From: Gemmatimonadota bacterium
GTDB lineage: Bacteria > Latescibacterota > UBA2968 > GCA-2709665
Reading direction: 5' to 3'
Assembly (NCBI GenBank): GCA_028873695.1
Contig: JAPPNU010000010.1
Coordinates: 1-47,355 of the forward strand
DNA length: 47,355 bases
Shown: positions 7,516 through 15,979 of the stretch, one piece after another
Position numbering within the stretch: the stretch's first letter is position 1
Layout: the number at the start of each line of letters is the position of its first letter
The notes under the pieces: model-generated
Told to the model about the DNA's origin: nothing
Seen by the model: only the letters and a program-made list of their open reading frames with translations
The model's database searches: none
Position numbers and translations under genes: made by a program

Positions 7516-8238
7516 ATGAAAGTCGTGATATACGGTGGCAACGGAATGTTGGGGCCGCACGTCGTGAACGCATTGGAGGGGTGCGTTTCGCTGCGAATAA
7601 CGGACCTGGAACCATTCGAAACCCCCCACGAGACGATGGCCGTGGACGTGGCGGACCCGGATGCCGTCATGTGCGCGGCCGAGGGGATGGACGCGATCAT
7701 CAACCTCTCGGTGCTTAGGCCGCACCGGAAAATCGCGTTCGACGTGAATGCGCTGGGGTGTTACAACGTCATGCGCGCGGCGGTCACGCATGGTATCCGC
7801 CGCGTCATCAACACCGGGCCGCATTTTACCGTGGAGGGCGAACCCTACACGGCGTGGGACTACGGGATCGGCCCGGACGTGCCGCCGAAGCCGAGTACGA
7901 ACCTTTACGCGCTGTCGAAGGGATTGGGCCAGGAGATCTGCCGGATATTTGCGTCTCATTGCGACGTTTACGTACTGTGTTATCTGTTCTGCATATTTCG
8001 AGACCACGACGCGGCTTCAGAGCCGGTTCGGGACTGGCCGTTTCTGGTCTCGTGGCGAGACGCGGCCGCTGCGTTCCTGCCCGGATTGACCATCGAACCG
8101 GACCGGTTGCCATCGCGGTGCGAGGTGTTCAACATTTTCGGGGATCGCCCGCACGGGCAGTTCACCAACGAGAAGGCGAAACGGATTCTGGGGTGGCAGC
8201 CCGGGGATGGTCTGGAATATACGTACTTGAAGAAATAG
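7516..8238 (+). CDS. NAD(P)-dependent epimerase/dehydratase, tandem copy 3
   Basis: This is the third 240-residue paralogue, starting MKVVIYGGNGMLG and keeping YALSK. It is somewhat more diverged from copies 1 and 2, for example LFCIFRDHD where the others have LFWSFR, and a TIEPDRLPSR segment. ATG 7516 follows TTTGGAGACGG and matches the paralogue starts, so the in-frame extension to 7438 is probably leader. The leader is longer (110 bases) than between the other copies. Confidence 0.8.
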   Translation: MKVVIYGGNGMLGPHVVNALEGCVSLRITDLEPFETPHETMAVDVADPDAVMCAAEGMDAIINLSVLRPHRKIAFDVNALGCYNVMRAAVTHGIRRVINTGPHFTVEGEPYTAWDYGIGPDVPPKPSTNLYALSKGLGQEICRIFASHCDVYVLCYLFCIFRDHDAASEPVRDWPFLVSWRDAAAAFLPGLTIEPDRLPSRCEVFNIFGDRPHGQFTNEKAKRILGWQPGDGLEYTYLKK

Positions 8239-8274
8239 GTACGTTTCGGTCGTTTAAAATTCGAGGTCGTGTTT

Positions 8275-9612
8275 GTGAATTATACGCCGCATACGGATCA
8301 GGACGTCCGGGCGATGCTGGATACGATCGGGATCGATTCAACGGCTGCGCTCTTCGATCCCGTCCCGGAATCCCTGAGGTTGGCTTCCCTGGACCTTCCG
8401 GCCGGGATCAGCGAGATGGAGGCCGTCCGACTGATCGAGGAACTCGGCCGTTCGGCGCGGAAGCAGGCCCCGGAACTTTCGTTCGTGGGCGGCGGCGCCT
8501 ACGAACACTTCACGCCCAGCGTCGTCGACGCGATGATCTCACGCAGCGAGTTCTACACCGCGTATACGCCGTATCAGCCGGAGGTGAGCCAGGGTACGTT
8601 GCGGGCGATTTTCGAATTTCAAACCATGGTCTGCGAGTTGACCGGTATGGAGGTGGCCAATGCCTCCATGTACGACGGAGCGTCCGCCCTGGCGGAAGCG
8701 GTGATGATGGCGGTTCGGATCAATGACGGTTCGCGCGTACTGCTGCCGCGCAGCCTGCACCCGCTCTACCGGCGGGTCGTCGAGACCTATGTCCGGGGAA
8801 TCGGGCTGGAGGTGGTGGAGATTCCCTGGTCGGTTGCCGGGACGCTCGATCTGGACCGGGTCGAGGCGGAGTTGAACGACGATACCGCCGCTGTCGTGGT
8901 GCAGAATCCGAATTTCCTGGGTGTACTGGAACCCCTGGACGCACTGGGCGGCCTGTTGCGGAACCACCGGTCGGCCTTTGTCGCGTCGGTCAATCCGATC
9001 TCACTGGGCGTGATCCGGCCGCCGGGAGACTTCGGAGCGGACATCGTGGTCGGCGACGGTCAGCCGCTGGGCCTGCCGTTGTCCTTCGGCGGCCCCTACG
9101 TGGGTATGTTCGCCACCCGTGAACAGCATGTTCGCCGAATGCCCGGGCGCGTGGTTGGACAGACCACCGACTCGGACGGGAAGCGCGGTTTTGTGATGAC
9201 GCTTCAGACACGCGAACAGCACATTCGCAGGGAGCGCGCAACCTCGAATATTTGCACGAATCAGACGCTTTGCGCGACAGCCGCGACCGTCTATCTGGCG
9301 TCGCTCGGGCCGAATGGCCTGCGTGAAGTTGGCATGTTGAACTGGAACCGGAGCCACGAAGCTGCGTCCGCGCTGCGTGAGATCGACGGGATTACTCTGA
9401 AGTTTTCCGGCGCGTCGTTCAACGAATTCGTGGTTGAAACGACCCGCCCCGCGCGTGAAGCGCTCGAAGCGCTGCGGCGAAGGGGCATCGCGGGCGGTAT
9501 CGACCTGGGTCGCTTCTATCCGGAAATGGATCGGTGTGTCCTGACCTGCGTGACGGAAACGAAGACCGGTTCGGACGTGGTGCGCCTGGTTGACGCCTGG
9601 AGAGACGTTTAA
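8275..9612 (+). CDS. gcvPA: Glycine dehydrogenase (decarboxylating) subunit 1
   Basis: The 445-residue protein is the N-terminal half of the two-subunit P-protein of the glycine cleavage system. With GcvPB it decarboxylates glycine using pyridoxal phosphate and transfers the aminomethyl group to lipoyl GcvH. Family landmarks are FVGGGAYEHFTPSVVDAMISR, the SQGTLRAIFEFQT segment, NASMYDGASALAEA, and RREHATSNICTNQ-like RRERATSNICTNQTLCA. Length is normal. The GTG at 8275 is preferred over the GTG at 8269: it gives the usual MNYTPHT start and leaves eight bases after GAGG (8263-8266). gcvT and gcvH are not in the window. Confidence 0.93.
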   Translation: MNYTPHTDQDVRAMLDTIGIDSTAALFDPVPESLRLASLDLPAGISEMEAVRLIEELGRSARKQAPELSFVGGGAYEHFTPSVVDAMISRSEFYTAYTPYQPEVSQGTLRAIFEFQTMVCELTGMEVANASMYDGASALAEAVMMAVRINDGSRVLLPRSLHPLYRRVVETYVRGIGLEVVEIPWSVAGTLDLDRVEAELNDDTAAVVVQNPNFLGVLEPLDALGGLLRNHRSAFVASVNPISLGVIRPPGDFGADIVVGDGQPLGLPLSFGGPYVGMFATREQHVRRMPGRVVGQTTDSDGKRGFVMTLQTREQHIRRERATSNICTNQTLCATAATVYLASLGPNGLREVGMLNWNRSHEAASALREIDGITLKFSGASFNEFVVETTRPAREALEALRRRGIAGGIDLGRFYPEMDRCVLTCVTETKTGSDVVRLVDAWRDV

Positions 9613-9805
9613 CCTCAGTTCCGCAAGAGCCGCAACGCGGCACCGCGACGAAACCCATCGAAACAGGCCGAAATGGTCGTCATGAAGGACATTTTTTCAG
9701 TTCACGTACAGTGCCCTGGTGTATCCTGGTAAACAGCAGTCTAATCGCCTTTTTAACTGACACATATTCGAATTTACGTCCTCTAGAAATGAGGAATCAA
9801 GGTTA
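9613..9805 (+). other. 193-bp spacer between gcvPA and gcvPB
   Basis: The two subunit genes normally abut or overlap. Here the gap contains no ORF I can support and no tandem glycine aptamer that I can recognise. It has a T-rich, AT-rich second half that could carry a promoter, but no well spaced -35/-10 pair. Confidence 0.4.
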
Positions 9806-11257
9806 ATGGACAGGGATCTGCTGATTTTCGAAAGAGGCGGTCGGGGGCGCCGGTGCGCGAAATTTCCGGACGCAGGCGACGCGGTTGTACCCATACCGGA
9901 CGGGATGTACCGGAATGACGCGCCCGCGCTGCCGGAAGTGAGCGAGCTCGAACTTGTGCGCCATTACGTGAATCTTTCGTCCATGAACTTCAGTATCGAG
10001 ACGGCGTTCTACCCGCTGGGATCCTGCACGATGAAGTACAATCCAAAAGTACATGAGCGCGTCGCGCGCCTGCCCGGTTTCGCGGGATTGCATCCGTTCT
10101 CGGACGAGGAGGCATCGCAGGCTGCATTGCGCGTCCTGTGGGAGATGGACGGAATCTTGAAAGCCGTAACCGGAATGGACGGGTTTACGTTTCAACCGGC
10201 CGCCGGCGCGCAGGGAGAATTCGTGGGCATTTCGCTCATCGCCGCGTACCATCGCGAGAACCGGGACAACAGGCAGGTCGTGCTGATTCCGGATTCCGCA
10301 CACGGAACGAACCCCGCGACGGCGGCGATGTGCGGCTATCGGGTGGAAACGTTGAAATCTACGGGCCGCGGAACCGTGGACGTTGCGGACCTGAAGGCCA
10401 AGATGAACGACCGGGTCGCGGGATTGATGCTGACAAATCCGAACACCTTCGGCGTGTTCGAGGACGAAATCCAGGAGATCCAGCAGGTGGTCCACGACGG
10501 CGGAGGCCTCCTCTATTACGATGGAGCGAATCTGAACGCATTCCTGGGACAATGCCGGCCGGGGGATATGGGCTTCGACGTGGTCCACATCAACCTGCAC
10601 AAGACCTTCACGACCCCGCACGGAGGCGGGGGTCCCGGGTCCGGACCCGTGGGCGTGAAGGAAGCGTTGCTGCCTTTCCTGCCTGTCCCCGTCGTCACGA
10701 AGACAGGCGACCGCTTCGGACTGGACGACGATCGTCCTCGGTCCATCGGCAAGGTCAGTACGTTCTTCGGGAATTTCGGGATGGTGATTCGCGCCTACGT
10801 CTACGCCAGAATGCTGGGCGCGGAAGGGATGCGGCGCACGAGCGAGATGGCCGTCCTGAACGCGAACTACATCGCCAGCAGGCTGGATGGGCATTACGAC
10901 CGCCCGAAGTCCGCGCAGCCCATGCACGAAATGGTGTTCTCGGCGTCGCGACAGAAAAAGTCCAGCGGGGTCAGTGCGCTGGACATCGCCAAAAGACTCA
11001 TCGACTACGGCCACCATCCGCCCACAATCTATTTTCCGCTGCCCAGAGTGGCGCCGGAAGCGATGCTGATCGAGCCCACGGAGACGGAAAGCCTGGAACA
11101 GCTTGACGAGTTCATCGAAGCCATGATCCAGATTGCCGGCGAGGCGGAAGAAAACCCCGATCTGCTTCACGATGCGCCGCACCACACGCCGGTGCGCCGG
11201 CTGGACGAAGCGACCGCGGCGCGCAAACCCGTGCTGCGAGCGACCGGACGCGAATGA
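9806..11257 (+). CDS. gcvPB: Glycine dehydrogenase (decarboxylating) subunit 2
   Basis: The 483-residue protein is the C-terminal, PLP-binding half of the P-protein. It shows FYPLGSCTMKYNPK, GFTFQPAAGAQGE, PDSAHGTNPATA, and the PLP lysine K266 within HINLHKTFTTPHGGGGPG. Length is normal. ATG 9806 has only a weak upstream purine run (AAGG). It works with the gcvPA product and follows it on the same strand. Transcription likely ends at the strong hairpin directly after the stop codon. Confidence 0.95.
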   Translation: MDRDLLIFERGGRGRRCAKFPDAGDAVVPIPDGMYRNDAPALPEVSELELVRHYVNLSSMNFSIETAFYPLGSCTMKYNPKVHERVARLPGFAGLHPFSDEEASQAALRVLWEMDGILKAVTGMDGFTFQPAAGAQGEFVGISLIAAYHRENRDNRQVVLIPDSAHGTNPATAAMCGYRVETLKSTGRGTVDVADLKAKMNDRVAGLMLTNPNTFGVFEDEIQEIQQVVHDGGGLLYYDGANLNAFLGQCRPGDMGFDVVHINLHKTFTTPHGGGGPGSGPVGVKEALLPFLPVPVVTKTGDRFGLDDDRPRSIGKVSTFFGNFGMVIRAYVYARMLGAEGMRRTSEMAVLNANYIASRLDGHYDRPKSAQPMHEMVFSASRQKKSSGVSALDIAKRLIDYGHHPPTIYFPLPRVAPEAMLIEPTETESLEQLDEFIEAMIQIAGEAEENPDLLHDAPHHTPVRRLDEATAARKPVLRATGRE

Positions 11258-11280
11258 CGCCTCTGGCAGGATCCCGCCAG

Positions 11281-11322
11281 ACGAAGAACGGCCCGCGATA
11301 TCCATCGCGGGCCGTTCTTCGT
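11281..11322. terminator. Strong bidirectional hairpin between gcvPB and the glyoxalase-like gene
   Basis: A perfect 19-bp inverted repeat (11281-11299 with 11304-11322, arms beginning ACGAAGAACGGCCCGCGAT) closes a 4-base loop. It sits between two convergent genes, 24 bases after gcvPB and 18 bases beyond the end of the minus-strand gene. The right arm ends TTCTTCGT rather than in a pure T run, so termination in the plus direction is likely but not textbook. Confidence 0.8.
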
Positions 11323-11339
11323 CTCGACTCAACGTCGGC

Positions 11340-11774
11340 TCAATCTTTGCCTTTTGCCCCTCGACACGTGATTTCAATCAGGTTGCCATCGGGATCATGG
11401 AGGAACACAAAGCGGCTGCCGTCGTGGGATCTGACGCCGGGGCCGCCAACAACGTGTACCCACCCGCCGTCCAGAGACTTGACGACGCGGTCAAAGTCCG
11501 AAACCTCGAACGCGATATGCCGCCGGGACGGGTCGCGGTGTTCTTCCGCCACCAGCAGGTGGATCTCCACGCTTCCGCATTGGTACCAGGCGCCTTCGAA
11601 ATCGTAATCGGGCCGTGGTATCGGGCTTAAACCCAGGAATTTCTCGTAGAAGGACCTGGATCGATCCAGATCGCGCGCAACCAGCGTGATGTGATGTACG
11701 CCCACGATATCCAGTACGGGCGTGACGGCGCCCCTGAGGGAAAATTCCGGGTTTTTGAGGGTATCGTGTGCCAC
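11340..11774 (-). CDS. Glyoxalase/VOC superfamily protein
   Basis: The 144-residue protein has one vicinal-oxygen-chelate domain: VGVHHITLVARDLDRSRSFY at residues 24-43, EIHLLV in the middle, RRHIAFEVSDFD, and the closing FVFLHDPDGNLIEI. His and Glu are at positions expected for metal binding (HH near 27-28, H72, H86, E135 approximately). These proteins include glyoxalase I, fosfomycin-modifying enzymes and dioxygenases; nothing here fixes the reaction. The start lies 5 bases after the sigma factor stop, so the two are almost surely co-transcribed. Confidence 0.8.
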   Translation of the reverse strand: MAHDTLKNPEFSLRGAVTPVLDIVGVHHITLVARDLDRSRSFYEKFLGLSPIPRPDYDFEGAWYQCGSVEIHLLVAEEHRDPSRRHIAFEVSDFDRVVKSLDGGWVHVVGGPGVRSHDGSRFVFLHDPDGNLIEITCRGAKGKD

Positions 11775-11779
11775 GGTTC

Positions 11780-12661
11780 TCAGTTCTCCGTAAGGTACGC
11801 CCGGATCTTTCGCATCCGCGACGGGTGTTTCAGCGCGGCAAGCGCCTTGTCCCGAATCTGCCGAACGCGTTCCTTAGTTAAACTGAGTTGATTGCCGATT
11901 TGTTCCAGCGTCATGGTGTCTTCGCCGTTGATTCCGAAGTAGAGCCGCAATATTCGTGCCTCACGGGAAGACAGGGTTTCAAGCGCGGCCCGGATCTCGT
12001 CGGCCATCGCCTGTTCCATCACTTCGTTTTCGGGTGAGACCTGGTCTTTATCCTCGAGGACCTCGAGCAGAGATGAGTCCGGACCCTCCTCCAGCGGCAT
12101 ATCGAGGGATACGTGCCAACGCGAGGCGTTCAGCAGATCCTGCGCCTGCTTGGGCTGCATATCGGCCTCGACCGCGATCTCGTCGATGCTTGGCTCCCTC
12201 CCGAGTTTCTGCTTGAGGCTTGAAGCGATGCGCTCCAGCCGGCACAGGTGTTTGATTTTGTTTACGGGCAGCCTGACCATGCGGGCTTTCTCCGCCAGAG
12301 AAGAGAGGATGCCCTGCCGGATCCACCAGACCGCATAGGTTGTAAATTTGACGCCCACCGTTTCATCGTACCGCGTTGCCGCGCGAACCAGACCGAGATT
12401 GCCCTCGGCAATCAGATCTTCAAGGGGCAATCCCCGCCCCTGATATTCCTTGGCGATCGTGATAACGAACCGGAGGTTGGATTCAACCATCGTTTCCAGG
12501 CTCTTGCGGTCTCCGGCTCTGATACGCTTGGCCAACGTAACTTCCTGTTGCGGCGTGAGCAGGTCGTTATATGCGATATCCTTGAGATAGAGTTCAAGCG
12601 CTGATCGCTTCTTCCCCCGTGACGAAATTCCGTTCTGCTGGCGCATAACCGTTGCAGGCAT
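11780..12661 (-). CDS. RNA polymerase sigma factor, RpoD/SigA type (short)
   Basis: The 293-residue protein has a region 1.2-like start (SALELYLKDIAYNDLLTPQQE), region 2 with NLRFVITIAKEYQGRGLPLE and FTTYAVWWIRQ, region 3, and region 4 ending with a LEQIGNQLSLTKERVRQI helix-turn-helix. It lacks the long N-terminal extension of proteobacterial RpoD and resembles the ~290-residue primary or group 2 sigma factors of Chlorobi/Bacteroidetes-type bacteria. ATG 12661 has a GGGGGAAAG site at 12664-12672; the frame is open to 12829 but the extra residues are Cys/Arg-rich and unlike the family. It could be the housekeeping sigma or a group 2 paralogue. Confidence 0.88.
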   Translation of the reverse strand: MPATVMRQQNGISSRGKKRSALELYLKDIAYNDLLTPQQEVTLAKRIRAGDRKSLETMVESNLRFVITIAKEYQGRGLPLEDLIAEGNLGLVRAATRYDETVGVKFTTYAVWWIRQGILSSLAEKARMVRLPVNKIKHLCRLERIASSLKQKLGREPSIDEIAVEADMQPKQAQDLLNASRWHVSLDMPLEEGPDSSLLEVLEDKDQVSPENEVMEQAMADEIRAALETLSSREARILRLYFGINGEDTMTLEQIGNQLSLTKERVRQIRDKALAALKHPSRMRKIRAYLTEN

Positions 12662-13118
12662 TACTTTCCCCCGGACAATGGTGCGGACGTCTGCGTAACG
12701 GTTCCCGGGGTCATTGCGATCGAACGGGAACCGCCCGGAATCCGTACACAGACAGATCCCGTGGGTGCAGAATGCGCGAACCGCGAGACTCAGGTTCGGC
12801 AGTGCCGACCGTGAACGTGAACAACACAATCTGGAAAGGGGAGGAAACGGAAAAGGGAGAAAGGAAAATCGGAAAGTTCAACCCCTCCTGGGGCGAGGCG
12901 TTGAACTCGCGGGGAATGCTGACGATTCACGCGGGAGCCGATCAGGGGAACCGGTTCCCGATGTTACGATTCGATCCGGAAGGCCGAGGTTTTCCGCCCC
13001 GGGTTCTGTACCGCCGGACCGTACGACTTGCCGGAATCACCGTTTCATTGCCAGGGGGTGGCGGCTGACTCCGATTTCAATTGCGACTTCCTGCTTACAG
13101 AAAGCCCTGTGAAATAAC
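12662..13118 (-). other. Long leader of the sigma factor gene, no gene seen
   Basis: About 450 bases separate the predicted transcription start near 13112 from the sigma ATG. I find no credible coding frame in it. It contains one hairpin (12876-12906) followed in the direction of transcription by a pyrimidine-rich, T-containing tract, and a purine/pyrimidine-biased stretch just before the ribosome binding site. It may be a regulated leader. Confidence 0.4.
12876..12906 (-). promoter_or_regulatory. Hairpin in the sigma factor leader, attenuator-like
   Basis: GTTCAAC (12876-12882) pairs with GTTGAAC (12900-12906), and inside it CCTC (12884-12887) pairs with GAGG (12895-12898) around a 7-base loop. 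Read on the minus strand the hairpin is followed by TTTCCGATTTTCC, a weak intrinsic-terminator layout inside the leader. It may act as an attenuator, or it may be incidental. Confidence 0.35.
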
Positions 13119-13147
13119 AAGATAACATAGGAATCGCGATTTGTCAA
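13119..13147 (-). promoter_or_regulatory. Near-consensus promoter reading toward the sigma factor gene
   Basis: On the minus strand TTGACA (13147-13142) and TATCTT (13124-13119) are separated by exactly 17 bases, in a locally AT-rich patch downstream of ferritin. It is the only good promoter between ferritin and the sigma gene. Confidence 0.6.
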
Positions 13148-13241
13148 TACGCGATCATGTTTTTTTTTCAGGGATACGCCACCGGCTCCGGCCGGCGGAC
13201 GTCAACAGGGTGGTGCAACAGTTGCGTCGGGGCGAGGCCAC

Positions 13242-13751
13242 TTATTCGTTCCCGTCCGATACCTGGTTTCGGGTTCCCAGGTCTCTGTCGAGAAGAAACA
13301 GGCCGTTGCCGTCGTTGCCGACCAGTTTCAGCTTGTTTACGATATCGCTCGCCGTGGCCTCTTCTTCCACCTGTTCGGTCACGAACCACTGAAGGAAGGT
13401 GTTGGTCGCATGGTCGCGTTCTTCGACGCTCAGGTCTACCAGGTCGTAAATCTGGGCGGTAACCGCCTTTTCGTGCCGATAGGCATCTTCGAACGCGGCG
13501 AGAGAATCGTCCCAGTGACGTGTCGGCGCCGCAACAGTCGTCAGCGCAATCTCGCCTTCCCTGTCATTGATGAAGTCGTAAATCTTCATTGCGTGTATCA
13601 GCTCTTCCTGGGCCTGGGCGCGCATCCAGGAGGCGAAACCCGTAAGATTCGTGGCGTGAAAATATGCTGACATCGAAAGATAATAGTACGAGGCGTACAG
13701 TTCTGAATTCAATTGTTGATTCAAGGCAACCTGTACGGTTTCCTTTATCAT
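13242..13751 (-). CDS. Ferritin (FtnA-type, non-haem)
   Basis: The 169-residue protein is a bacterial non-haem ferritin. It stores iron as a 24-subunit shell and oxidises Fe2+ at a ferroxidase site. Counting from the chosen start, E17 (NSELYASYYYL), E50 and H53 (QEELIHAMK) fall exactly at the canonical ferroxidase positions, and a later acidic EQVEEEATA segment supplies the remaining ligands. ATG 13751 has an AAGGAGG site at 13758-13764, so the in-frame ATG at 13772 is rejected. The gene has its own promoter. Confidence 0.93.
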   Translation of the reverse strand: MIKETVQVALNQQLNSELYASYYYLSMSAYFHATNLTGFASWMRAQAQEELIHAMKIYDFINDREGEIALTTVAAPTRHWDDSLAAFEDAYRHEKAVTAQIYDLVDLSVEERDHATNTFLQWFVTEQVEEEATASDIVNKLKLVGNDGNGLFLLDRDLGTRNQVSDGNE

Positions 13752-14162
13752 CGATGCCCTCCTTGAGAACAAGAGACCAGGACTGACGGGACGTTATCGA
13801 GCCGAATCCGGGATGCGCCGCGCCTGGAGGACCGGCGAGTCTCTTTGGCGATCCGGTATCGGAAGCGGAACTATAATTATATCAAAAAGCGAAAAGAAAA
13901 CAAGGGTTTCCTTTAATGCTCGATGAAGGAACGGCCATTCCGCTTAAGCGCAGAATGGCCGTCCGCGGAGACCGGATTGTGGATGGATCAGGAGGCGCGG
14001 CCGAGTCTGTATTCAACGGGCGCCGGCGGCCGGACGATTGCTATCCCGAGATCGTGTGCCGCAGTTTCTGGAGGTGAAGCCCCGAAAAAAGGGATTGGCC
14101 CCGGTACGGAGGATTTCTATTTTACAGGGAAACGTCCACGATTTCTCTATTCAGGAGTCGTC
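13752..14162. other. Divergent intergenic region between ferritin and an oxidoreductase
   Basis: This 411-bp stretch holds the ferritin promoter and a 10-bp perfect inverted repeat (ACGGCCATTC at 13931-13940 with its complement at 13953-13962, plus an inner CGCTTAAGCG palindrome). An open frame continues upstream of the oxidoreductase start to 13923, but it lacks family similarity. I found no well spaced plus-strand promoter. Confidence 0.4.
13876..13903 (-). promoter_or_regulatory. Promoter of the ferritin gene
   Basis: On the minus strand TTGTTT (13903-13898) and a perfect TATAAT (13881-13876) are 16 bases apart, about 120 bases upstream of the ferritin ATG. I see no convincing Fur-like palindrome at it. 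Confidence 0.55.
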
Positions 14163-15155
14163 ATGTCCATCACGCCACTCAGAGTCGCCGTTATCGGCGC
14201 CAGCGGTATCGGTCAGCATCACGCCCGGTGGTACGATCTCTCCGGCTGCGACGTGGTTGCGTTCGCGGGTACATCGAAGGACTCGTGCGAGCGCACCCGC
14301 GAACGGCTGGCGTCGTACTTCGGGTTCAGCGGCAGGACGTATCAGGACGTGGAGGCGATGTTGCGGGACGAAACCCCCGACGTCGTCGCGGTGACGAGTC
14401 CGTACCCGATGCACAGGGCGCACGCGATTGCCGCGCTCGACGCAGGCGCCCACGTGCTTTGCGAGAAGCCGTTCTGCTGGGACAGAGACAAGGAACTGGA
14501 TGAGATCCTGGCCGACGGAAGGGCGGTGGTTGCGAAGGCGAAGGACGCGGGCCGTCTGCTGGGGGTCTCCGCCCAATATCCGGCGGGTATACCACAATAC
14601 CGGGCGCTTTATGAGCGGGTCCGCGGAACCTGGGACAACGTGACGCGGATTACGATGGAAATGGAGGTGAAGGGCAGAAAAGGGCCGAAACGCCGCGAAG
14701 AAATCTGGGCCGACGTCGCTCCGCACGCATTGAGTCTGGTCATTGGCTTCCTTCCGGATGGCAGGATGGATGCGACGACCGCCGTATGCGAAATCGAAGA
14801 GCGTGAGAACCGGGCGCGGTTCGATTTCGTCAGCCCCCGAGGACCGTGCGGCGTGGATCTGGTTTTGCGCGATATCGACGAGGGCGTACCGGCGCGCCGG
14901 TTCGGCGTCAACGGCTTTACCGTGGATTGGGAGGGGTACGTCGACGACGATGGAATCTACCGCGCCCGCCTCGTTCACGGAAGCGAATCTCTGCAATGCG
15001 ACGACTTTCTGCACATCCTGGTCGATGCCTTTGTTTCATGCGTTCGGGGCTCGGGCGGTCGGCCCGTCGTGTCGGGCGCGGACGGGTTGCTGGGGTTGGA
15101 GTACCAGGTCGAACTGTTGCGCCTGGCGAGAGCGCAATCCCCATCCCGGACCTGA
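14163..15155 (+). CDS. Gfo/Idh/MocA family oxidoreductase
   Basis: The 330-residue protein has the N-terminal Rossmann fold (RVAVIGASGIGQHHARWY) and the family EKP motif with K102 (HVLCEKPFCWD), followed by the alpha/beta C-terminal domain. Such enzymes oxidise or reduce sugars, inositols or sugar acids with NAD(P). The loop GASGIG replaces the more usual GxGxxG, and the substrate is unknown. ATG 14163 follows CAGGAG; the open frame back to 13923 has no homology. It leads a plus-strand run that continues to 30.3 kb. Confidence 0.85.
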   Translation: MSITPLRVAVIGASGIGQHHARWYDLSGCDVVAFAGTSKDSCERTRERLASYFGFSGRTYQDVEAMLRDETPDVVAVTSPYPMHRAHAIAALDAGAHVLCEKPFCWDRDKELDEILADGRAVVAKAKDAGRLLGVSAQYPAGIPQYRALYERVRGTWDNVTRITMEMEVKGRKGPKRREEIWADVAPHALSLVIGFLPDGRMDATTAVCEIEERENRARFDFVSPRGPCGVDLVLRDIDEGVPARRFGVNGFTVDWEGYVDDDGIYRARLVHGSESLQCDDFLHILVDAFVSCVRGSGGRPVVSGADGLLGLEYQVELLRLARAQSPSRT

Positions 15156-15172
15156 GCACGGGGCGCGCAAGA

Positions 15173-15952
15173 ATGGAGCCGAAGCGCAAGGCCGATATTG
15201 CCGTTATCGTCACCTGTCACAATTACGGCCGTTACCTCCGGCAATGCCTGCGTTCGATTGAAACACAGGTGCTGAAACCGGCGTTCGTTCTGGTGGTGGA
15301 CGACGCAAGCACGGACGAAACCGGGGAAGTCGCCCGGCAGTTTCCGGAGATGGAATACCGTCGCGTGGAATTCCAGAACGGGAACAGGTCCCGGAACTAC
15401 GGATTCAACCACGTATCGGCCGAATGGGTGGTCTTCTTCGACGCGGACAACTATATGTCGCCCGAATTCCTGGATGTGCTACATGGCGCGGCACGATCGC
15501 GTCCTGGCATCGATTTCGTATATTGCGATCGCATCAACTTCACCCACGGGGACGGCTCCTGGCATCACGAGCCGGACGGAGTCAGGAAATCCGGGCCCTT
15601 CCAGCCGGAAAGGCTGCGAAAGGGCAATTACGTGGACGTCGCCTCGCTGTTGCGGTCAGACAGATTTCCGGGTTTCGACGAATCCATCCGGCGTTATCAG
15701 GATTGGGACCTGTGGTTGAATATCGTCCTGAGACAGCACGGCCGCGGCCATTATGTACCGAAACCACTTTACTTCTATCGGATCCACGACGCCAATATCA
15801 GTCGCAGGGAGTCCGACGACCGGGCGGTCTGGCGCGTCCGACGGAAATACCGACTCGGGGTCTATTTTAATTTGCCGCTCGTCAGAGACGCGCGCTGGCT
15901 GTTCTGCGTGCTGCGGAGACTGAAACGAACCGTGTTCGGCCGCGGCCGGTAG
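15173..15952 (+). CDS. Family 2 glycosyltransferase
   Basis: The 259-residue protein is a GT-A fold, family 2 transferase: IAVIVTCHNYGRYLRQCL at the N-terminus, nucleotide-binding VVDDAST, and the metal-binding VFFDADNYM (DxD equivalent), with a later QDWDLW motif. It transfers a sugar from a nucleotide sugar to a glycan or lipid acceptor. It has no membrane helix, so it is probably cytoplasmic or membrane-peripheral. ATG 15173 lies 17 bases after the preceding stop; the long frame reaching to 14846 is out-of-frame shadow of the oxidoreductase. Confidence 0.85.
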   Translation: MEPKRKADIAVIVTCHNYGRYLRQCLRSIETQVLKPAFVLVVDDASTDETGEVARQFPEMEYRRVEFQNGNRSRNYGFNHVSAEWVVFFDADNYMSPEFLDVLHGAARSRPGIDFVYCDRINFTHGDGSWHHEPDGVRKSGPFQPERLRKGNYVDVASLLRSDRFPGFDESIRRYQDWDLWLNIVLRQHGRGHYVPKPLYFYRIHDANISRRESDDRAVWRVRRKYRLGVYFNLPLVRDARWLFCVLRRLKRTVFGRGR

Positions 15953-15979
15953 GCCTTCCCGGCGTAAACAGGGGTAAGT

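Noticed and set aside
9613..9805. Glycine riboswitch before gcvPB
   Set aside because: I could not find tandem aptamer cores or a following terminator pattern.
12662..12829. In-frame upstream extension of the sigma factor
   Set aside because: Cys/Arg-rich residues are unlike the family, and the ATG at 12661 has a good ribosome binding site.
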